DNA of 64,000 nucleotides, taken from Phoebastria nigripes. Lineage: Eukaryota > Chordata > Aves > Procellariiformes > Diomedeidae. The notes under the pieces are model-generated. The model did not search any database. It was not told the DNA's origin and saw only the letters and a program-made list of their open reading frames with translations. The position numbers were made by a program, and so were the translations under genes. Location: assembly GCA_035582835.1 (NCBI GenBank), contig JAYKAV010002364.1, positions 691,143-755,142 on the forward strand, read 5' to 3'. Positions 58,401 through 64,000 of this stretch are shown here, one piece after another; the first letter of the stretch is position 1; each line of letters starts with the position of its first letter.

Positions 58401-61400
58401 TAGAGGCGGCCACCAAACCTGGCTGCTTGTGCAAGACTGGCCATGAACTTCACCAGCCCTACCCCATGGGGAGGCAGGGGCCCAAAGACTTTGAATGGGA
58501 AATTACTGTGCTGATTCTGTCACCCTTTAGCATCCCACTGTCTTTTTCCTAATAAAAAAAGATATGAAGGATATGATGGCATAATTTTTTTTGAAACTGG
58601 AAAATAAATCTCTTTTGATTACAATATATGGATTGCAACTGCGTTGGGGCTTTATTTCCCCCCCCCCCCCCTTTCATGCCCCAGTAATTTGTAACCTTAT
58701 TCAGCTTGTTCTCTGAACTACTAACATGCAAATCTGTATTAGCTGTGCTTGTAGTGCTTATATCCCAAAAGCAGAAGTTTTTTCTGAAAGTTTTGCAAAC
58801 TCTCAGAGTCTGAGTGTTCCTGAGGTAAGACAGGAACTTGATGGTAAGTTTATGGTTATTGTTTTCTTCTTCAGCAACAGTAAGCAAAGAAAGCAGTAAC
58901 CACTGGCTGCTGTGCTGGGTCAAGTTATTAATCTGTTAATATAATCTCAGCAGCGATTTCTCTACCCTGAGCCTATAGCACGGACAGAGCGAGAAGGGGA
59001 CAAAAGCGGAGGGTGTTCATGGTTATGGTGTTTGTCTTCCCACATAACTGTTATGCATGCTGAGACCCTGCTTTCCAGGAAGTGGCTGGGCTTCTGCCTG
59101 TTGATGGGAAGTAGTGAATAAATTACTTGCTTTGCTTTGCTTGCATGCACAACTTTTGCTTCACCTATGTCATGGTTTAAATCCAGCTGGCAACTAAGCC
59201 CCACACAGCCACTTGCTCACTCCCCTCCACAGTGGGATGGGGGAGGGAATCAGAAGAGTAAAAGTGAGAAAACTCATGGGTTGAGATAAAGACAGTTTAA
59301 TAGGGACAGCAAAACAAAGAATTCATTCACTACTTCCCATCGGCAGGCAGGTGTTCAGCCATCTCCAGGAAAGCAGGCCTCCATCATGCATAATGGTTAC
59401 TTGGGAAGACAAACGCCATCACTCGAAATGTCCCCTCCTTCCTTCTTCTTCCCCCAGTGTTTTATTGCTGAGCATGACGTCATATGGTATGGAATANCCC
59501 TTTGGTCAGTTGGGGTCCGCTGTCCCAGCTGTGTCTCCTCCCAACTCCTTGTGCACCCCCAGCCTACTTGCTGGTAGGGTGGTGTGAGAAGCAGAAAAGA
59601 CCTTGACTCTGTGTAAGCACTGCTCAGCAGCAACGAAAACATCCCTGTGTTATCAACACTGTTTTCAGCACAAATCCAAAACATATCACCATACTAGCGA
59701 CAATAAAGAAAATTAACTCTGTCCTAGCCCAAACCAGCACAGCCTATTAAACTGTCTTTAGTTTGATCCATGAGTCTTCTTGCCTTCCTTTTATTTTCTT
59801 CCTGTCCAGTAGGAGAAGGGAGTGAATAAGCAGCTGTATAGGTGCTTGGCTGCCAGCTGGGGTCAACCCACAAGTGATTAATAAAAGGAGACTCACATGT
59901 TTACATTTGGGTTTTGGTTTTTTTTAAGACTTTGGTGCCCTTCAATGACCAAATTTGCCATAATTAATGCAGTTTGGAAAGCAAATCACAAAACCCAATG
60001 TTCACTTCTTGACTAGCTTCATATTACTAACATACATTTCTAGAGATCCTAGCTCATGCAGAATTTCATCAGCAGAAAGGATCCTAAATTTACAACTTCT
60101 CCCACTTCCTGGGCTGCACCATCTTTGCTGTGTCTCTCAGAGGTACTTAACAGAAACTTTTCACACCTACTTGGCAAAGTTAAATAGTGTTGTGTGTTTT
60201 TTTTTTTTTTTTCCTCCTCTCGCATATGTTGGAAACTGCTGATCCACTCTAATGAAACTGGATTCTTATTTTCATAATAACAAGGGAATACTCTATAGGA
60301 AATAACTGGTAAATTTCATGTTAAACTTAGTACTTAATTTACTTTAAGTAGTAAATTATTAACAAAGAAGTTTGTTTCACAGCTAAAGTGACTGAGACTG
60401 GGACTTGTAAGAAATTCAATATATATATTTTTACCAATACATTCTCTAATGTGCTTTGTTTAATTTGTTGTGAGAATTAGTGTTCTGTTGCTTTAAAGGT
60501 TCTTTTTTTCTCTGCAGATTGGGTGGAAGTAAAATATAAGTATTCTGTGTCCATCCTGCCTAGCTGTGGAGATGACTGGGAGAACTCTTGTGGTGGTTTT
60601 GCACTCATTTTTGCTCTCACTTTTAACTCTTTTTCTCTCATTCTTTTTTTTTTTAAGAGGACATTGGTCCTCTTAGGATACATTTCCTTAATGAAAATTG
60701 AGTGAAACTCTAACTGTAAAATCTCAACTTGTGTTTTTTTTTTCATGAAAAGTCTAATTTGACAAAACATCTTTTCTCTTCTTCTCTCATTCTTTTTTTT
60801 TTTTCTTTTTAAGAGGACATTGGTCCTCTTAGGAGACATTTCCATAAAGAAAATTGAGTGAAACTCTAACTGTAAAATCTCAGCTTGTGGTTTTTTTCAT
60901 GAAAAGTCTAATTTGACAAAACATCAGTTTTTCAACAATAAAGAAAGTATTTTAATATTCAATTTCTTGAATATCTTTTTCCACCAAGCCCTTACAGTTT
61001 TTCTGGGTGTATAGAGAGCTTGATTTCTGTTTTATTTTTCACTTTCAGTACCTTAGCATCATTGAAGGATTTAGCTATGATGCCATTGGGCAAAAGTTTC
61101 TATGAAGTGGTGGAAACAGCACTGAATTTAACTGCTACATCAGTACAGGATAGAAGCTTGGAAGGTAAGGAATTTGCTTCAGATTTTTTTTGAAGTACCT
61201 TGTAAGCATGCTGGGAATATGTGATAGCAGTAACTGTCTGAGCTTCTGCTAAATTCCTGATGTAAAAGGTCTAAGAATTGAACTATATTGCTGCAGTGCT
61301 AACCCATTTCTTTATTGATCTGTTTTTTAAATACTAATAACTAAATTTCATCATACTCTGGCAACTATTTGATAAACAAAGCACGTTGGTCTAACATATC

Positions 61401-61831
61401 ATGTTTAGAATGATTTTTCAGTGGTGAATTTTGGAGAAAGACTAAATCACTGTGTCCTGGTTTCGGCTGGGATAGAGTTAATTTTCTTCCTAGTAGCTGG
61501 TATAGTGCTGGGTTTTGGATTTAGTATGAGAAGAATGTTGATAACACACTGATGTTTTAGTTGTTGCTAAGTAGTGTTTACACTAAGTCAAGGAATTTTC
61601 AGCTTCCCATGCTCTGCCAGGTGCACAAGAAGCTGGGAGGGANCATAGCCAGGACAGCTAACCCACTGGCCAATGGGGTATTCCATACCTTATGATGTCA
61701 TGCTCAGTATATAAGCTGGGNGGAGTTGGCCGGGGACCAGTGACCGCTGCTCGGGGACTGGCTTCACATTGGTTGGCGGGTGGTGAGCAATTGCATTGTG
61801 CATCACTTATTTTGTATAATCTATCATCATC

Positions 61832-61878
<47 letters not shown>

Positions 61879-64000
61879 TTCCCTTCCTTTTCTGTTCTAT
61901 TAAACTGTCTCTATCTCAATCCACGAATTTTACCTTTTTTTTTTTTTTTTGGATTCTCTCCTCCCTCCCACTGCAGGGTGGTGGTGGGGGAGTGAGCGAG
62001 CAAGCNGCTGTGTGGTGTTTGGCTGCCTGCTGGGTTAAACCACAACAGTCCTTTTTTGGTGCCCAACGTGTGGGGCACGAAGGGTTGAGATAATGACAGA
62101 TCTGACCAGAGCGTGTTAAGGCAAATTTGTTATAAGCATTCATTATATTGGTTTAATAGTTGCTGGTCACAATGTTGATTTACTGGCTCTCAAAGTTGTC
62201 ATGCTGGCTCTCAACGTTGTATTATGTAATACCTTACTTGCAGTATATGTTCCCTGTCATGCTCTTTATCACCGCTCGGAGCTGGGTCAAGGTTTTTATT
62301 TTGCTGCACTGTGTAACACTGTTTTATGATATGATAAAAACATTGGTCGTGAGTCTAATCTGGTATTTGTACTCAGCATTGCCGTCATCTCCGTAACTCG
62401 GGAGCCACCTCTTGGAAACTATTAATAATTACAGTCTTTACCTTTTCTCCTCGGAGACTCAGTTTATGGGGGAGGCGGGGGGGACACTTTCTCCCACTCC
62501 TTCACCTTCCCTTTCTCCTTCAGGCTATTTACAACAGTTCTTGAGAATTTTGAATATCCTTGGAATGTTCAAACAAGCATGGTCCTATTGCTATGCTCCT
62601 GAATGTGGTTCAGGTCTTCTTTAGGGTTAAACAACTATTTAGGAATACCGTCCAGAGATCAACCCCAACCCCCACGATGGGCACTGCGGCTACTCCAACC
62701 CCCGTGACGGGCACTGCGGCTGAACCAGAGAACCAACCCGTGCCGGTATCAGTTGCCCTTATACACAAGAAGAAACANGCAAGAAAATCAGCTCATTTAG
62801 TAAGGGATGAAGATGAACCAGGGCCATCACGAGAACAGGAGGAGGAAGAGGCAGAACCCATAAATGAGATGGTAACCACCCGATCCCTATCCCTGAATGA
62901 GCTGCAAGATACGTGAAAAGATTTCAGTCNTCATCCAGGTGAGCACATTGTCACCTGGCTGCTCCAATGCTGGGATAATGGGGCCAGTAGCCTGGAATTA
63001 GAGGGTAGGGAAGCCANGCAGCTGGGATCCCTTTCTAGGGAAGGGGGCAGTGACAAAGTGATTGGAAAAGGGGCACAAGCCCTCAGCCTCTGGAGGCGAC
63101 TCCTGTCAGGCCTGAAGGAAAGGTATCCATTAAGGAAGACGTTATATGTCACCCAGGCAAGTGGACCACTATGGAGAGAGGTATCCAGTACCTGAGGGAA
63201 TTAGCCATGCTGGAGGTGATTTATGATGACCTGAACAACGAGCAGTTATCCAAAGATCCAGATGGAGTCCAGTGCATGTGACCCATGTGGTGGAAGTTTG
63301 TACAGAGTGCACCATCGTCTCATGCAAACTCATTGGCAGTAATGACCTGGAAAGACGGAGAGGAACAAACGGTGGATGAATTGGCTGGCCAACTCTGGCA
63401 ATATGGAGAAAGTCTCTCTTCCTCCCTACGGGCCTACATCTCGGCTGTGGAGAGACTGCTGGACACGCTAGCTGAGAAACTGTCCTGGGAGGTCCAGCAA
63501 CTCAAAGAGGATAGGTCCTACCCTCCACCTGTATGGATCAGTATCTCAGCTATTAGAAGTAAGTGTTCCTCTGCTCAAGAGGGACGATATAGTAGGTACA
63601 CACCACGGGCCACCCTGTGGTTTTACCTGCGTGACCACAGAGAGGACATGAGGAAGTGGGATGGAAAATCTACTTTGACTCTAGAGGCACAGGTACGTGA
63701 GCTGCAAGGAAAAACAATCACAAAAGGGGGTTCTTCCAGGAAAACTGCTGCTCCAGTTTCCAGTGAGCAGTTCCCCAGACAGAGTAGAAGGGCTGGTTTT
63801 ACTTCCGATCTTAATAAAGGGACTTTTGATTTGCATCTACAAGAAGTGAGTAATGAGTACTATGACCAGGACTAGAGGGGCCCTGCCTCCAGCCAGGTGG
63901 AGGAAAGGGACAACTGGGTTTAATGGACTGTGTGGATTCGATGGCCTGGCACATCAGACCCACAGGAGTATAAGGCTCTAGTAGACACCGGTGCACAGTG
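34424..64000 (+). CDS. ABCA13: ABC transporter A13, N-terminal part (continues beyond window)
   Basis: ABCA13 is a giant full-length ABC-A transporter of vesicle/plasma membranes implicated in lipid (cholesterol) handling. Join seen: 34424..34492, 42310..42403, 44174..44297, 53746..53879, (54217..about 54378, tentative), 57499..57662, 61049..61164. The first exon codes [20 protein letters not shown], matching the family start MGHAGCQFKALLWKNWL. Exon 2 supplies the first transmembrane helix ([12 protein letters not shown]) and RFQEPP; exon 3 [10 protein letters not shown] and [13 protein letters not shown]; later exons belong to the huge extracellular loop. An in-frame ATG seven codons upstream (34403) is possible; family alignment favours 34424. 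Neither nucleotide-binding domain is reached. Introns are large (7.8 and 9.4 kb among them) and rich in LTRs. Human ABCA13 likewise follows UPP1. Confidence 0.92.
34493..42309 (+). other. ABCA13 intron 1
   Basis: 7.8 kb, mostly unique AT-rich sequence, with an A-run at 37929-37946 and the GC-rich diverged tandem repeat at 39900-41110. Confidence 0.7.
39900..41110. repeat. Two diverged tandem copies of a GC-rich repeat
   Basis: Copy 1 (about 39903-40720) and copy 2 (about 40718-41110, shorter) share their order of blocks: CAGGGCCCTG-GGGCACTG, CTTAATGGCCCT, CACCTGGGGC, later CTGGCTTGA, CATCACTG, CTTGCCTG, CTGCCCTGCT, and a final block with GAGCAGCTGG. Copy 1 has CCTATTTAAACTC, which could be an LTR TATA region. 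It is probably an avian interspersed repeat or LTR remnant; I cannot name the family. The open frames here are compositional. Confidence 0.65.
42310..42403 (+). CDS. ABCA13: ABCA13 coding exon 2 (first transmembrane helix)
   Basis: [20 protein letters not shown], then [11 protein letters not shown] plus one base; acceptor CCTTTTCAG, donor gtatgt. Hydrophobic helix followed by the conserved RFQEPP. Confidence 0.93.
42404..44173 (+). other. ABCA13 intron 2
   Basis: 1.8 kb of AT-rich sequence; nothing recognised. Confidence 0.7.
44174..44297 (+). CDS. ABCA13: ABCA13 coding exon 3
   Basis: Completes Cys, then [35 protein letters not shown] and KNNRL plus two bases; donor gtaagt. Matches the family's DLPS...PF...LCNTGSRC block. 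Two N-glycosylation-type sites fit the extracellular side. Confidence 0.93.
45476..45492. repeat. (AAT)n microsatellite
   Basis: About five to six AAT units. Confidence 0.8.
47195..47295 (-). repeat. Left arm of a diverged inverted repeat pair
   Basis: Its reverse complement reads CCTGGGGGGATGGCACT, then TGTGAGGGCATGGCCT, then ATGGAGCAGCCCTGCTCA. This follows 48150-48250 on the + strand with moderate divergence. Probably two insertions of one repeat family in opposite orientation. Confidence 0.6.
48150..48250 (+). repeat. Right arm of a diverged inverted repeat pair
   Basis: CCTGGGGGACAGTGCC, then CAGTGAGGGCATGGCCT, then CTGGAGCAGCCCCACTCA; partner of 47195-47295. The GC-rich block around it (47950-48300) probably belongs to the same element; family unknown. 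Confidence 0.6.
49280..49852 (-). mobile_element. Solo ERV LTR (573 bp), antisense to ABCA13
   Basis: On the minus strand it starts TGTCCTGGTTTCAGCTGGGA and ends TTAAACCACGACA, the same family as 61453-62047. It has a palindromic CRE TGACGTCA at 49608-49615 and a TATA-type TTTATATA next to it. It is flanked by TATAT on both sides (49275-49279, 49853-49857), a 5-bp duplication, though low-complexity sequence weakens that. No internal sequence, hence solo. Confidence 0.85.
53746..53879 (+). CDS. ABCA13: ABCA13 coding exon 4
   Basis: [20 protein letters not shown], then [20 protein letters not shown] and SKSS plus G; donor gtaagc. Resembles the human FLKEIQDLAEE...LKRLWVERS stretch. The 5' boundary is chosen at 53746 because it fits the phase left by exon 3; the AG at 53735 has a better tract but the wrong phase. 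Confidence 0.75.
54217..54378 (+). CDS. ABCA13: Tentative ABCA13 exon
   Basis: A very good acceptor (AGTCTTTCTCCCCAG) opens a frame in the phase left by exon 4: [20 protein letters not shown] and onward. An extra exon is needed because exon 4 ends in phase 1 while the exon at 57499 starts in phase 0. The 3' end is uncertain: gtaaca after 54378 and gtgacc after 54272 both give phase 0. Sequence similarity to ABCA13 is not convincing. Confidence 0.35.
54990..56069 (+). mobile_element. Solo ERV LTR (1080 bp) with internal minisatellite
   Basis: Runs from TGTATTGGGTTTGTGTGGCA to CAGGGTCAACCCACCACA, with flanks CTAGG and CAAGG, a 5-bp duplication with one mismatch. Blocks I recognise from a common avian LTR are TGCCAGAAGCTTCCCCCATG, AGCCAATGCCAGCCGGCTCC, the tandem GACCCACGCTGGAGCAG-type units, and GGTAATAAATTAAA (poly(A) signal about 55878-55883). 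ATATTTAAAAAG at about 55167 may be the TATA region. No gag/pol is attached. Confidence 0.85.
55390..55660. repeat. Minisatellite of about 45-bp units inside the LTR
   Basis: About six degenerate units, each of the form CC-GTGGGA-GGACCCA-GCTGGAGCAG followed by a variable TTTGTG-AGGACTG spacer. They leave a long open frame on the minus strand (54962-55729, 255 codons) that encodes repetitive low-complexity peptide only. Confidence 0.8.
57499..57662 (+). CDS. ABCA13: ABCA13 coding exon (MDLNEVEE)
   Basis: [20 protein letters not shown], then [14 protein letters not shown] and [12 protein letters not shown] plus two bases; donor gtaagt. Aligns with human MDLNKTEEV...HIWDFLLLLPRL. The acceptor is CGCATAAAG/ATG; upstream in-frame stops rule out an earlier start. 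Confidence 0.88.
58960..59167 (+). mobile_element. Older LTR, left piece (split by a younger LTR)
   Basis: GTGTTTGTCTTCCCA-ATAACTGTTATGCATG, CCCTGCTTTCC and GGGAAGTAGTGAAT-AATT match the reverse complement of the 49280-49852 LTR, so this is the same family in sense orientation. It breaks off at ACCTA and resumes at 59742. Its 5' third is missing. Confidence 0.75.
59168..59741 (-). mobile_element. Younger LTR nested in the older LTR
   Basis: On + it runs from TGTCATGGTTTAAATCC to CCCAAACCAGCACA. It carries CRE TGACGTCA at 59475-59482. It is flanked by ACCTA (59163-59167) and GCCTA (59742-59746), a 5-bp duplication with one change. The intact family sequence at this point is CCCTATTAAACTG, so joining the flanks restores the older LTR. 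Confidence 0.85.
59742..59876 (+). mobile_element. Older LTR, right piece
   Basis: TATTAAACTGTCTTTAG, CATGAGTCTTCTTGCC, GGGAGTGAATAAGCAGCTGT and GGTCAACCCACAA are the 3' end of the LTR begun at 58960. Confidence 0.75.
60632..60925. repeat. Two-copy tandem duplication (about 140 bp each)
   Basis: Copy 1 is about 60632-60771, copy 2 about 60783-60925. Both read TTCTCTCATTC, a T-run, AAGAGGACATTGGTCCTCTTA, then AAAATTGAGTGAAACTCTAA and AGTCTAATTTGACAAAACAT. Few differences apart from T-run length, so it is recent. Each copy contains the palindrome AAGAGGACATTGGTCCTCTT. It lies about 120-420 bp upstream of the last ABCA13 exon seen. Confidence 0.9.
61049..61164 (+). CDS. ABCA13: ABCA13 coding exon (last in window)
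   Basis: Completes Asn, then [32 protein letters not shown] and QDRSLE plus one base; acceptor TTTCACTTTCAG, donor gtaagg. Matches human NSLISLEDLDWLPLNQTF..V..LVLNVT. Confidence 0.88.
61453..62047 (+). mobile_element. 5' LTR (595 bp) of an ERV extending past the window
   Basis: TGTCCTGGTTTCGGCTGGGA...TTAAACCACAACA with TG/CA ends. The CRE site reads TGATGTCA here (61693-61700), followed by TATATAA (61708-61714). A (TTA)n tract at about 61841-61877 lies upstream of the 3' end. The flank before it is CACTG, the sequence expected again after the far LTR if the provirus is whole. Confidence 0.88.
61841..61877. repeat. (TTA)n microsatellite in the LTR
   Basis: About 12 units of ATT/TTA in the LTR. 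The older copy at 1350-1898 shows a shorter, impure version at the same place. Confidence 0.85.
62057..62076 (+). promoter_or_regulatory. Retroviral primer-binding site
   Basis: TGGTGCCCAACGTGTGGGGC resembles the lysine-tRNA(1,2) primer site TGGCGCCCAACGTGGGGC known in betaretroviruses and lentiviruses, with a C-to-T change and one extra T. Inference from similarity only. Confidence 0.6.
62560..63875 (+). pseudogene. ERV gag remnant (two open pieces)
   Basis: Piece 1 (about 62560-62916) is Pro/Thr/Glu-rich, with a PxP-rich N-terminal region ([20 protein letters not shown]) and an acidic stretch, ending in TGA. Piece 2 (63285-63875, 196 codons) is in another frame and shows a capsid-like helical segment ([20 protein letters not shown], then [13 protein letters not shown]), a basic [15 protein letters not shown] region and an acidic end before TAG. 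Between them stops occur in all frames I tried, so the gene is broken. I recognise the style of avian ERV Gag but not the exact family. It cannot make a full Gag as read. Confidence 0.7.
63924..64000 (+). pseudogene. ERV protease start (DTGA active site), cut by window
   Basis: In the same frame as gag piece 2, after TAG (63873-63875) and a TAA at about 63921, the frame reads [13 protein letters not shown], then KALVDTGAQ at the edge. Asp-Thr-Gly-Ala (63984-63995) is the retroviral aspartic protease catalytic motif. Confidence 0.75.

Larger units (their letters stand above)
57663..61048 (+). other. ABCA13 intron
   Basis: Contains a C-run at about 58660-58671, the nested LTR pair (58960-59876), a T-run at about 60197-60212 and the 143-bp tandem duplication (60632-60925). 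No other exon recognised. Confidence 0.65.
61165..64000 (+). other. ABCA13 intron carrying an ERV
   Basis: After about 290 bp of unique sequence, the rest of the window is the 5' part of a sense-oriented ERV. Confidence 0.7.
62048..64000 (+). mobile_element. ERV internal region: leader, decayed gag, start of protease
   Basis: Follows the LTR after a 9-nt gap with a primer-binding site, then leader, gag and the first bases of pro. The element is cut by the window edge; no reverse transcriptase or envelope is visible. Host gene and ERV are in the same orientation, within an ABCA13 intron. Confidence 0.85.

Noticed and set aside
60477..60845. Lys/Arg-rich 122-codon minus-strand open frame
   Set aside because: Comes from T-runs and the tandem duplication read in reverse; low complexity only.

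Overview
The window is nuclear DNA of a bird. It has small coding exons in large AT-rich introns, a CpG-island promoter, a CR1 LINE with an avian-style 3' tail, and several endogenous-retrovirus LTRs of types I know from avian genomes. Scattered single Ns point to a draft assembly. I cannot name the species; the LTR set suggests a non-galliform bird, but that is weak inference.

Three protein-coding genes lie head to tail on the + strand, in the order known from human 7p12.3. (1) The 3' part of the C7orf57 orthologue occupies 1-5210. Its last four exons keep frame and splice phase, including a 15-nt microexon, but the first visible exon carries two in-frame stop codons. (2) UPP1 (uridine phosphorylase 1) is complete: a CpG-island promoter and non-coding first exon near 14.4-14.65 kb, seven coding exons at 17160-25981 giving a 313-residue enzyme, and a poly(A) signal at 26474. 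(3) The 5' end of ABCA13, a very large ABC lipid transporter, runs from 34424 to the right edge, with six well-supported coding exons and one tentative one. The genes belong to unrelated pathways (an uncharacterised protein, pyrimidine salvage, membrane lipid transport); what links them is conserved synteny.

Most other sequence is intronic or intergenic. The C7orf57-UPP1 interval holds a CR1 LINE that has lost most of its reverse-transcriptase region and is split by a 1.1-kb solo LTR flanked by CAAAGG duplications. The ABCA13 introns hold a diverged tandem GC-rich repeat (39.9-41.1 kb), an inverted repeat pair (47.2 and 48.2 kb), a solo LTR (49280-49852), a second LTR family with internal minisatellite repeats (54990-56069), an LTR nested inside an older LTR of its own family (59-59.9 kb), a tandem duplication (60.6-60.9 kb), and the 5' LTR, primer-binding site, decayed gag and start of the protease of an ERV that runs off the right edge.

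I found no sign of a new multi-gene system. The most unusual signals are the apparent stops in C7orf57 and the nested LTR history. Homology calls rest on recognising family sequence by eye; no search was run.
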